23,205 bases of DNA from SZUA-254 sp035292425 (GTDB taxonomy: Bacteria > Bacteroidota > Ignavibacteria > UBA10030 > SZUA-254). The translations under genes and the position numbers were made by a program. Below are positions 13,075 to 20,728 of this stretch, in pieces. The stretch is taken from assembly GCA_035292425.1 (NCBI GenBank), contig DATDQD010000082.1, positions 1 through 23,205 of the forward strand, read 5' to 3'. The notes under the pieces are model-generated. The model saw only the letters and a program-made list of their open reading frames with translations, was not told where the DNA came from and searched no databases. Each line of letters starts with the position of its first letter. Position 1 is the first letter of the stretch.

Positions 13075-15744
13075 ATGATGACGAAACGATCGTTGCTCCT
13101 GCCATGCATCAATCTGCTTCTGTCGCTGTTCCTGTTCCTGGTACAGTTGCCGGCACAGAAAAAACGCGCCGCGGACGCCGGCGCCTACGAGGAATATCAT
13201 TTCAAGCCGTTCAACGCCCGCGGCATCGGTCCCGCGGTGATGGGCGGCAGGGTATCATCGATCGCGTACGACCCCGAAGATCCCTTTACATTCTACGTCG
13301 GCCTGGGGACGGGCGGCGTCATGAAAACGTCCGACAACGGCGTGACGTTTTCGGGAATTTTCGAGAAGGAAGCCGTCGCGGCGGTGGGGGCCGTGGCGGT
13401 GGCGCCGTCGAACGCCAAACACGTCTGGGTGGGAACCGGCGAAGCGAACGACAGGAACAGCTCGAGCTGGGGTGACGGCGTATACCACTCGAGCGACGGC
13501 GGCGGGTCCTGGACGAATGCCGGGCTGAAATCGAGCAGGACGATCGCGAGGATCGTCGCGCACCCGACGGACACCAACACCGTCTGGGCCGCGGCGATGG
13601 GGGACCTCTGGAACCGCGGCGGAGAGCGGGGCCTTTACAGAACGACCGACGGCGGTAAAACCTGGAAGGCCGTCCTGACCGCCCCCTCCCCCCACGACGC
13701 CATCGCAGGCTGCGGAGACGTGGTCGTCGACCCGAAAAATCCCAATACCATCTACGCCGCGCTCTACGCCCGCCGGCGCACTCCATGGTCGTTCGCGTCC
13801 GGAAATACCGTCACCGACGGAAAATCCGTCGGGGGCATCTACAGGAGCACCGACGGCGGCAACAGCTGGAAAAAGCTTGACAACGGCCTCCCCGGCGTCA
13901 CGGGCCGGATCGGCCTCAGCATCTACGCCGCCGACCCGAGAATTCTCTATGCCGTCGTACAGAGCGACGAGGGAGGCAGCACCGGTGACGTCACCAGCAA
14001 GACGGGAGGCATCTTCCGGTCGGCGGACGGAGGGGATTCCTGGACGAGGGTCAACCCGCTCAACCCGCGCCCGTTCTACTTCAGCCAGATCCGGGTGGAT
14101 CCCGCGGACAGCTCGAAGGTGTACGTCCTCGGCTTCGGACTCCATGTGTCGGGCGACGGGGGAAAAAGCTTCCGTGAGGACTCCTTCAAGAAGGTCCATC
14201 CCGATCTCCACGATCTGGCCATCGATCCGAGGAACAGCAAACGCCTGCTCCTCGGCACCGACGGGGGCGCTTACCAGAGCCACACGGGAGGGAAAAGCTG
14301 GGACCACCTCAACAGGATGGCGGCCGGCGAATTCTACCGGATCTCCGTCGACATGAGCGCGCCCTATCGCATCGCGGGGGGACTCCAGGACAACCTGAAC
14401 TGGATCGGGCCGTCGGGGACCCGTTCCTCCGAGGGGATCATCAATGCGGACTGGTCCACGATCGGCGGCGGAGACGGCTTTTACTGTATCTTCGATCCGG
14501 TCGACCCGAACATCGTCTACGCCGAAGCGCAGGAGGGATACGTCTACCGGCTCAATCTCCTCAGCGGCCAGTTCAAAGGACTTCGACCCCAACCGGTGGA
14601 AGGTCAGACGGCGTTCCGTTTCCACTGGAACGCGCCGTTCATCCCGAGCCTCCACACCACCGGCACGATGTATCTCGGCGGCAACCGTGTCTTCCGCCTC
14701 ACGAAGTGGGGGGAGCACTGGGAACCGATCAGCCCCGACCTTTCGGCGCGGGACCCCGAAAAAATCATGTCGGTGGGAAGCGGGGCCGAAAACTACGGCG
14801 TGGTCTACACCCTCGCCGAATCCCCCCTCAGGCCGGGAATGCTCTGGGCGGGCACCGATGACGGCAAACTCTGGGTGACGCGCGACGGCGGGAACACCTG
14901 GCAGGACCTCACGCGCAACCTCCCCGGGGAAACGAGAAACCAGTGGATCAGCAGGGTCGAACCGGGACATTTTTCCGCCGAAGATGCCTGCGTCGTGGTC
15001 GATGCTCACAGGAACGGAAACTATGCCCCGCTCGCGTACCGCACCTCGGACGGCGGAAAAAACTGGAAAAAGATCGTCAACGGGATACCCCCGAACGAAC
15101 CCGCCAAAGTCATCCGCGAGGACCTCTCGAACCGCGACCTCCTTTTCCTCGGCACGGAGTTTCACCTCTACATGTCGCTCGACCGCGGTAATCACTGGAT
15201 GAAATTCGCCGGCCTTCCCACGGTGGCGGTCGACGACCTCGTCATCCACCCCCGGGAACGGGACCTCGTGATCGCGACGCACGGAAGGAGCATCTACATC
15301 GTGGACGACATCAGGCCGCTGGAGGAATTTCACGACAGCGTTCGGTCGAAGGAAGCGTTTTTCTTCACGCCGCGGGACGCCGGGGGATTCGAACTGCTCC
15401 CCGGTTTCGCGGATTGGGCGGGCGCCGGCAATTTCCGCGGCGCAAATCCCCCCTCCGGGGCAATCCTGAATTACTGGATCAGGGGATACAACGGCGATGG
15501 CGTGAGTTTCTCGGTCAAGAATTCGTCCGACGAAACCGTCGCGACGTTGAGCGGGCCGGGGACATCCGGGTTCAACCGGGTCGTCTGGGACCTGAAAATG
15601 TCGAAGGATATGCTGAGCGATTACGGCGGGCAGGGACAGAAATTCGTCGCTCCGGGCGAATACACCATCACCTTCAGCTACGGCAAGGTGTCGCAGAGCA
15701 GGAAGATCGCGCTCACCATGGCCCCCGGACTCGAAACGCGCTGA
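13075..15744 (+). CDS. Secreted BNR/Asp-box beta-propeller protein (VPS10/sortilin-like repeats, 889 aa)
   Basis: The ATG at 13075 is preferred; an in-frame GTG lies 6 bp upstream and a second ATG directly follows. A signal peptide covers about residues 1–28. The rest is a chain of propeller blades with about ten Asp-box-type turns, including SSDGGGSW, TTDGGKTW, STDGGNSW, SADGGDSW, TRDGGNTW, TSDGGKNW and SLDRGNHW. This matches the 'WD40/YVTN/BNR-like repeat' or VPS10-domain proteins common in Bacteroidota, often called glycosyl hydrolases although no catalytic role is shown. After about residue 780 there is an Ig-like domain ending APGEYTITFSYGKVSQ. The protein stops soon after, without the helical tail or sorting domain that I recall in longer relatives. 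There is no clear ribosome binding site. The TauE-like gene follows after 12 bp. Confidence 0.82.
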   Translation: MMTKRSLLLPCINLLLSLFLFLVQLPAQKKRAADAGAYEEYHFKPFNARGIGPAVMGGRVSSIAYDPEDPFTFYVGLGTGGVMKTSDNGVTFSGIFEKEAVAAVGAVAVAPSNAKHVWVGTGEANDRNSSSWGDGVYHSSDGGGSWTNAGLKSSRTIARIVAHPTDTNTVWAAAMGDLWNRGGERGLYRTTDGGKTWKAVLTAPSPHDAIAGCGDVVVDPKNPNTIYAALYARRRTPWSFASGNTVTDGKSVGGIYRSTDGGNSWKKLDNGLPGVTGRIGLSIYAADPRILYAVVQSDEGGSTGDVTSKTGGIFRSADGGDSWTRVNPLNPRPFYFSQIRVDPADSSKVYVLGFGLHVSGDGGKSFREDSFKKVHPDLHDLAIDPRNSKRLLLGTDGGAYQSHTGGKSWDHLNRMAAGEFYRISVDMSAPYRIAGGLQDNLNWIGPSGTRSSEGIINADWSTIGGGDGFYCIFDPVDPNIVYAEAQEGYVYRLNLLSGQFKGLRPQPVEGQTAFRFHWNAPFIPSLHTTGTMYLGGNRVFRLTKWGEHWEPISPDLSARDPEKIMSVGSGAENYGVVYTLAESPLRPGMLWAGTDDGKLWVTRDGGNTWQDLTRNLPGETRNQWISRVEPGHFSAEDACVVVDAHRNGNYAPLAYRTSDGGKNWKKIVNGIPPNEPAKVIREDLSNRDLLFLGTEFHLYMSLDRGNHWMKFAGLPTVAVDDLVIHPRERDLVIATHGRSIYIVDDIRPLEEFHDSVRSKEAFFFTPRDAGGFELLPGFADWAGAGNFRGANPPSGAILNYWIRGYNGDGVSFSVKNSSDETVATLSGPGTSGFNRVVWDLKMSKDMLSDYGGQGQKFVAPGEYTITFSYGKVSQSRKIALTMAPGLETR

Positions 15745-15756
15745 CGACGGCCGCCG

Positions 15757-16521
15757 GTGGATAGCCTCATGACCCTGCTCCTGAACTGGGCACTCCTCTT
15801 CGGCGTCGGCGTCGGCTCCGGCTACCTGAATGTCCTCGCCGGGGGCGGCTCGGTGCTGACGCTTCCCGTCCTCATCTTCATGGGCCTCGACGGCGCCCTC
15901 GCGAACGGCACAAACCGCGTCGCCATCCTGGTCCAGAACATCTTTTCCGCCGCCGAATTCCAGCGGTCGCGCGGCTACCCGCTCAAAAAGGTGATCGTCT
16001 ACTCCCTCTGGACACTTCCGGGGGCGATCGCCGGGGCATTCTACGCGACCACCGTGAGCGACGAACTCTTCCAGACTATCCTTGGCCTCGTCATCATCGG
16101 TGTCGTGATCACGCTGCTCCTGCCGCGCAGCGCGCTCCTCCCGGGGGACGCGCCGCCGGGACTGCCGCGCTCCCCCTGGATTTACCCTGCCCTGCTCGCC
16201 ATCGGTTTCTACGGCGGCTTCATCCAGGTCGGGGTCGGCTTCCTGTTCATGGCGGCGTTGTTCCATCTTCTGAAGCTCGATCTCGTCAACGTGAACATGT
16301 ACAAGGTCCTCATCGTCCTGGTCTACACCGTCCCCGCCCTGCTGATCTTCATGTGGAGCGGCAACGTGGACTGGGTCCTCGGCTGGGTCCTCGCCGCGGG
16401 AAGCGCCCTCGGGGGGTGGCTCGCCGTGAAATCCTCCATCCGGGGGGGAGTGAAGATCATCCGGTTCGCCCTCGTCGCGGCATTGCTGATCATGGGCATC
16501 AAACTTTTAAACATTTTTTAA
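15757..16521 (+). CDS. TauE/SafE family (sulfite exporter-like) membrane permease
   Basis: This 254-residue protein is almost wholly hydrophobic with about eight transmembrane helices, in two halves. The N-terminal half carries the family signature SGYLNVLAGGGSVLTLPVL (about residues 21–39) and GTNRVAILVQN, and the second half has GFYGGFIQVGVGF, the repeat of that motif. TauE/SafE proteins export or import sulfur-containing organic anions such as sulfite or sulfoacetate; the substrate here is unknown. The start is either GTG 15757 or ATG 15769; GGTGG at 15756–15760 could serve as ribosome binding site for the latter. It lies 12 bp after the propeller protein gene and may be co-transcribed with it. 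Confidence 0.9.
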   Translation: MDSLMTLLLNWALLFGVGVGSGYLNVLAGGGSVLTLPVLIFMGLDGALANGTNRVAILVQNIFSAAEFQRSRGYPLKKVIVYSLWTLPGAIAGAFYATTVSDELFQTILGLVIIGVVITLLLPRSALLPGDAPPGLPRSPWIYPALLAIGFYGGFIQVGVGFLFMAALFHLLKLDLVNVNMYKVLIVLVYTVPALLIFMWSGNVDWVLGWVLAAGSALGGWLAVKSSIRGGVKIIRFALVAALLIMGIKLLNIF

Positions 16522-16549
16522 CACGACTCCAGAGGCTGGATCCACATAC

Positions 16550-16554
16550 AGGAG
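16550..16554 (+). promoter_or_regulatory. Ribosome binding site that fixes the S46 peptidase start
   Basis: AGGAG lies 8 nt before ATG 16563. The frame is open much further upstream, but only this start gives a signal peptide. Confidence 0.55.
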
Positions 16555-16562
16555 CACAGAAC

Positions 16563-18761
16563 ATGAAAACCACACTTTCCTTCAAAACCGGACGTCCGCC
16601 ATCCGCGATCACGGTGGCCCTCGTTCTGATTCTGGGCCTTCTGCTTCAGGGCCGCGCCGGCGCGGACGAGGGGATGTATCCCCTCAGCGAACTCTCGCGC
16701 CTCAACCTGGCCGCCGCCGGGTTGAAGGTCACGGCCGCCGAGATCTTCGACCCGGAGCACGGGGGCCTCGTCGACGCGATCGTGAAGATCGGGGGATGCA
16801 CGGGATCGTTCATCTCCCCGGAGGGACTCGTCATCACCAACCACCATTGCGCGTTCGGCGTGATACAGCTTGCCAGCACTCCCGGGAAAGACTATATCAG
16901 CGACGGCTTCCTCGCCTCCGGAAATTCGACGGAACTCCCGGCGCAGGGACTGACCATCCGGATCACCGAGTCGTATACGGACGTATCGGCCGAGGTCCTC
17001 GGCGCCCTCTCCGATACGATGAAGTTCGGTGAACGATCGAAGGCGGTGAGCCGGAGAATCAAGGACATCGTGGCGAAGGCCGAGACCGACAATCCCGGGA
17101 AAAGGGCCGAAGTCTCGGAGATGTTCACGGGGAAATCGTACATGCTCTTCATCTACACGTTCCTGCGCGACGTCCGCGCGGTCTACGTTCCTCCCCGTTC
17201 CGTCGGCGAATTCGGCGGAGAGTTCGACAACTGGGTCTGGCCCCGGCACACGGGGGACTTCGCTTTCATGCGGGCCTACGTCGCCCCGGACGGATCCCCC
17301 GCGGATTATTCGCCGGCCAACGTCCCCTACCGGCCGAGGAAATTCCTGCGGGTCAACCCGGCCGGCGTCGAAGACGGCGACAAGGTGTTCATCCTCGGCT
17401 ACCCCGGTCGGACCTTTCGCCACCGTTCCTCCCATTATCTCTCCTACGAGGAGGATGTCCGGATGCCGTACATCGCCGAACTGTACCAGTGGGAGATTTC
17501 GATCATGGAGTCGGCCGGATCGGAAGACCCGTCGGCGGCCATCAGGACGGCTGCGCGGATCAAGAGCCTTTCCAATGTGATGAAAAACTACGCGTCGAAA
17601 CTCGAGGGAATGAAGAGGATGGACCTCGTCAGGGCCCGTCGGGACGCCGACGGGGACCTCCAGAAATTCATCGACGACGACCCGCCGCTCTCCGCCGGAT
17701 ACGGCGGCATGCTCCGCGACCTGGAAAAAATCTATATCGGCATGCGCGAAACGGCCGACTACGAAATGACCCTGCGGTACATGCGCTCGTCGGTGACGAT
17801 GCTCGGAGCCGCGCTGACACTCCTTGACGCGGCGGAGGAATTGCGGAAACCCGACCTGGAGAGGGAGTCCGAGTTCATGGAGAGAAACCTCGCCGCCACG
17901 AAAACCGGACTCGCGCAGTCGGTGAAGAATTACGTCGAGGGCGTGGACCAGGTGTTTCTCAGGGAATTTTTCCTCGACGCTTCCGAACTCGGGGACGGGC
18001 ACAGGATCGCTCCCATCGACACGCTGATCGGGACCTCCGGCGTTGAATCGAATACCGACGAATTTATTGCGGAGGCATACCGGACGACACGGCTCGGCGA
18101 TTCAGCGTTCGTCATGTCGCTGTTCGGCCTCTCCACGGACACCCTCAGGTCGTTCGACGACCCCTTCCTGAACCTGGCCCTGCGGCTCCGGCCGCTCTAT
18201 CGCGCGCTGAGCGAGACCCAGGCCGCGCGCGACGGCGCCCTCACGAAACTCGACGGCGAGTATGCCGATGCCCGGAGCCGGTTCCTCCGGAAGGAGTTCA
18301 TCCCCGACGCGAACGGCACACTCCGCATGACCTACGGTTCGATCCGGGGGTATTCGCCCGCCGACGCCCTCCACGCCGCCCCCATCACGACGATCAGGGG
18401 CGTGATCGACAAAACGACGGGGCGCGAACCGTTCAACACGCCCGCGAGGGTTATCGAGCTCTACAGGAAGCGCGATTTCGGCCGGCTCGCCAGCCGGAAG
18501 CTGAACACGTTGACGGTCTGCCTCCTCTACAATCTCGACACGACGGGAGGCAATTCGGGGAGCCCGCTGCTGAACGCGGCCGGCGAGCTCGTGGGAGTCA
18601 ATTTCGACCGGGCGTACGGGGCGACCATCAACGATTTCGCCTGGGATGAATCGTACAGCCGGTCGATCGCCGTGGACATCCGGTACGTGCTCTGGATGAC
18701 CGCCAAAGTCGCCGGGGCGGGGTATCTTACGGGCGAGATGGGCGTCGGCGCGATCGAATGA
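16563..18761 (+). CDS. S46 family dipeptidyl-peptidase, probably DPP11-like (732 aa)
   Basis: A signal peptide (about residues 1–35) sends this serine peptidase to the periplasm, where S46 enzymes remove dipeptides from the N-terminus of oligopeptides so they can be imported as food. Length is normal (about 700–730). The chymotrypsin-like triad is visible: H95 in VITNHHCAFG, an Asp in the conserved FDNWVWPRHTGDF block (D222 or D232), and S665 in GGNSGSP. The middle (about residues 310–570) is the family's helical lid. Arg683 lies 18 residues after the catalytic Ser; in the characterised Porphyromonas enzymes Arg here gives Asp/Glu preference (DPP11) and Gly gives hydrophobic preference (DPP7). 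The stop overlaps the next gene's ATG by 4 bp, so the DUF1684 lipoprotein is translationally coupled. Confidence 0.93.
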   Translation: MKTTLSFKTGRPPSAITVALVLILGLLLQGRAGADEGMYPLSELSRLNLAAAGLKVTAAEIFDPEHGGLVDAIVKIGGCTGSFISPEGLVITNHHCAFGVIQLASTPGKDYISDGFLASGNSTELPAQGLTIRITESYTDVSAEVLGALSDTMKFGERSKAVSRRIKDIVAKAETDNPGKRAEVSEMFTGKSYMLFIYTFLRDVRAVYVPPRSVGEFGGEFDNWVWPRHTGDFAFMRAYVAPDGSPADYSPANVPYRPRKFLRVNPAGVEDGDKVFILGYPGRTFRHRSSHYLSYEEDVRMPYIAELYQWEISIMESAGSEDPSAAIRTAARIKSLSNVMKNYASKLEGMKRMDLVRARRDADGDLQKFIDDDPPLSAGYGGMLRDLEKIYIGMRETADYEMTLRYMRSSVTMLGAALTLLDAAEELRKPDLERESEFMERNLAATKTGLAQSVKNYVEGVDQVFLREFFLDASELGDGHRIAPIDTLIGTSGVESNTDEFIAEAYRTTRLGDSAFVMSLFGLSTDTLRSFDDPFLNLALRLRPLYRALSETQAARDGALTKLDGEYADARSRFLRKEFIPDANGTLRMTYGSIRGYSPADALHAAPITTIRGVIDKTTGREPFNTPARVIELYRKRDFGRLASRKLNTLTVCLLYNLDTTGGNSGSPLLNAAGELVGVNFDRAYGATINDFAWDESYSRSIAVDIRYVLWMTAKVAGAGYLTGEMGVGAIE

Positions 18762-19411
18762 AAACGCTCTGCCTTCTCCTGGCAACGGCGCTCATCGCCC
18801 TTACCTCCTGCAAACAGGAGGCGCCCCGGACCATGTCCGGGGCCGACAGCCTCCGGGCCATAAACGAATCGCTCGAATACCGGCGCACGGCGGAGGATTT
18901 CTTCCGGAACCATTCCAGCTCACCATTCAAAACCGATCCCCCGGTCCCATACGAAGGACTGCGCTGGTACCCCCCGGACGCGGGATATTATTTCACCCTG
19001 CGACTCCACAGGTACGAGCGGCCCGAAACCGTCGTCGTCTACGGCACGAAGGGCGAGCCGAGGAACCAGATCAGGTATGGCTGGTTCACGATCCCGATCG
19101 GGGGGAAGGAGCACCGGCTGAACGTCTACAAGTTCACCCCCGACGACGTCCGCAGGCACCCCCAGCTCGCCGGCACCCTCTCCGTCTGGTTCACCGACGA
19201 AACCACCGGCGGAGAAACGTACCCTGTCGGCCGCTATGTCGAGATCGAACCTGAGGCGGGGGACCCCGACCACCTGTACGTCGTGAATCTCAACAACGCC
19301 CATAATCCCTACTGCGCGTACAACCCGTCCTACTCCTGCGCCATCCCGACGCGCGAAGACCGGCTGCCGGCGGCCGTCCGGGCCGGCGAGATGAACTACC
19401 ATGTCGAGTGA
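18758..19411 (+). CDS. DUF1684 family lipoprotein (217 aa)
   Basis: The N-terminus is a lipoprotein signal with lipobox LTSC (Cys18), so the protein is anchored in a membrane facing the periplasm or outside. The rest is a complete DUF1684 domain. Its family landmarks are EDFFRNHSSSPF, GLRWYPPDAGYYF, VWFTDETTGGETYPVGRYVEI, NNAHNPYCAYNPSYSCAIP and the terminal AGEMNYHV. The paired cysteines in the NPYCAYNPSYSC segment are conserved in the family. DUF1684 has no proven function; the beta-rich domain is widespread in Bacteroidota and Actinobacteria. It overlaps the S46 peptidase gene by ATGA, so both are probably made together. Confidence 0.9.
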   Translation: MKTLCLLLATALIALTSCKQEAPRTMSGADSLRAINESLEYRRTAEDFFRNHSSSPFKTDPPVPYEGLRWYPPDAGYYFTLRLHRYERPETVVVYGTKGEPRNQIRYGWFTIPIGGKEHRLNVYKFTPDDVRRHPQLAGTLSVWFTDETTGGETYPVGRYVEIEPEAGDPDHLYVVNLNNAHNPYCAYNPSYSCAIPTREDRLPAAVRAGEMNYHVE

Positions 19412-19415
19412 TCTA

Positions 19416-19446
19416 TTGCATTTCAGGCCGAATCACGCTACATTGA
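19416..19446 (+). promoter_or_regulatory. Promoter candidate of the SpoIIE-type phosphatase/HerA operon
   Basis: TTG (19416–19418), 20 nt, then TACATTGA (19439–19446), 30 bp before the phosphatase ATG at 19476. Confidence 0.45.
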
Positions 19447-19475
19447 AGCGCCATTGACATCGTTCACACTACCGG

Positions 19476-20708
19476 ATGCACGTCAGAAAACTCTACCGGA
19501 CAATCGAGACCATCGGCTCGAAAAAATTTGACCGCGAGGAAAATTTCCTGCGGGACGTCCTGACCGAGATCGTCCAGAACGAGGAGATCATGATCAAGGG
19601 CGGCCGCATCTGGAAGCTGAACTCGCGCGGAGGAAGTTACGACCTGTTCGCCCAGGTCGGCGAGGTCGAACAGATCAAGACACCCTACCGCATCCTCGTC
19701 AGCGATTACCCCCTCTTCCTGGAACTGCCGAAGGTCCGGACCATCATCGGCGACGAACACGACGAGTACCTCCGGAACCGCGGGATCCATCACTATTCCG
19801 CCACGGGGATCGGCCCCAGGGTCTCCGTCAACGGCCATACGCTGTTCCAGTACGTCATGGCCTTCAATGCCGACGAGCTGAACGACAAATTCACGGCCAC
19901 CCTGAACATCATCGGATCGGCCGTGACGGCGGCGCTTGCCACCCGCAAAAGCGAACGGCGCACGAAGATCCTGGAACAGGACATCGACAAGGCCCGCGAA
20001 ATCCAGCGCAGCATTCTCCCCGAACACGAAAAACGGTTCAACAAATACGAACTCTACGGCGTCTCGGTCCCGGACCGGATCGTCGGCGGAGACTTCTTCG
20101 ACTACCTCGAGATCGAGGGGGACAACGAACGGCTCGGTTTCGTGATCGGCGATGCCGCCAGCAAGGGCCTCTCCGCTGCCGCCCAGGCGCTCTACACCTC
20201 CGGCGCGATCCGGATGGGTTTCGAATACCAGACGAAGATCAGTTCGCTGCTGTCCCGGGTGAACAAGCTCCTGAACAAGACCTTTTCCGAGGAGCATTTC
20301 GTCACGCTCTTCTACGGCGAGCTGACTGACGACCGCAACGGACTCGTCATCTTCGCCAACTGCGGGCACAACAACCCGATTCTCTACCGCGCCGCGACCG
20401 GCGCCACGGAGTTCATCGAGACGACCGGCCAGATCATGGGGCCGTTCCCGAACGAGGTCTTCAGGACCGAAAATTTCATGATGAGCGCCGGCGACGTCCT
20501 CTTTCTCTACACCGACGGCGTGTCCGAGGCGATGGACCAGAACGAGCAATTCTACGGCGAGGAGAGGATCGGGCAGCTGCTCCGCGAGCATCATACTCTG
20601 GCCGCAAAAGCCATCACGCAGACCGTCCTGGATGACGTCCAGAAATTCAGCAGCCACGGGGTCCAATCGGACGATAAAACGATAGTGACCATCAAACGAA
20701 CACACTGA
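19476..20708 (+). CDS. PP2C-type (SpoIIE/RsbU) serine phosphatase with N-terminal sensor-like domain (410 aa)
   Basis: Residues about 10–155 look like a GAF-type sensory domain, and a linker helix at 165–183 (ILEQDIDKAREIQRSILPE) has the heptad pattern typical of RsbU-like proteins. The C-terminal PPM/SpoIIE phosphatase domain (about 190–410) keeps its metal residues: D206 in VGGDFFDY, D226 in GDAASKG, the ANCGHNNP motif, LYTDGVSEA, and DDKTIVTIKR at the end. Such enzymes remove phosphate from an anti-sigma-factor antagonist or similar partner and so switch a stress or defence response; the partner is not in this window. It is cytosolic, with no membrane segments. The start lacks a Shine-Dalgarno sequence. 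The HerA-like gene begins 20 bp after its stop with its own strong ribosome binding site, so the pair probably forms an operon. Confidence 0.9.
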   Translation: MHVRKLYRTIETIGSKKFDREENFLRDVLTEIVQNEEIMIKGGRIWKLNSRGGSYDLFAQVGEVEQIKTPYRILVSDYPLFLELPKVRTIIGDEHDEYLRNRGIHHYSATGIGPRVSVNGHTLFQYVMAFNADELNDKFTATLNIIGSAVTAALATRKSERRTKILEQDIDKAREIQRSILPEHEKRFNKYELYGVSVPDRIVGGDFFDYLEIEGDNERLGFVIGDAASKGLSAAAQALYTSGAIRMGFEYQTKISSLLSRVNKLLNKTFSEEHFVTLFYGELTDDRNGLVIFANCGHNNPILYRAATGATEFIETTGQIMGPFPNEVFRTENFMMSAGDVLFLYTDGVSEAMDQNEQFYGEERIGQLLREHHTLAAKAITQTVLDDVQKFSSHGVQSDDKTIVTIKRTH

Positions 20709-20714
20709 ACCTGC

Positions 20715-20721
20715 GAGGGAG
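20715..20721 (+). promoter_or_regulatory. Ribosome binding site of the HerA-like gene
   Basis: GAGGGAG, seven nt before ATG 20729, within the 20-bp gap after the phosphatase gene. Confidence 0.5.
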
Positions 20722-20728
20722 AGAATCC

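Noticed and set aside
13255..16266. Minus-strand open frame of about 1000 codons
   Set aside because: It lies opposite two well-supported plus-strand genes and its translation is an Arg/Asp/Val-rich shadow of GC-rich third-position codons, with no domain.
16353..16562. Upstream extension of the S46 peptidase frame
   Set aside because: It overlaps the TauE-like gene, lacks a start signal, and would bury the signal peptide that begins at 16563.
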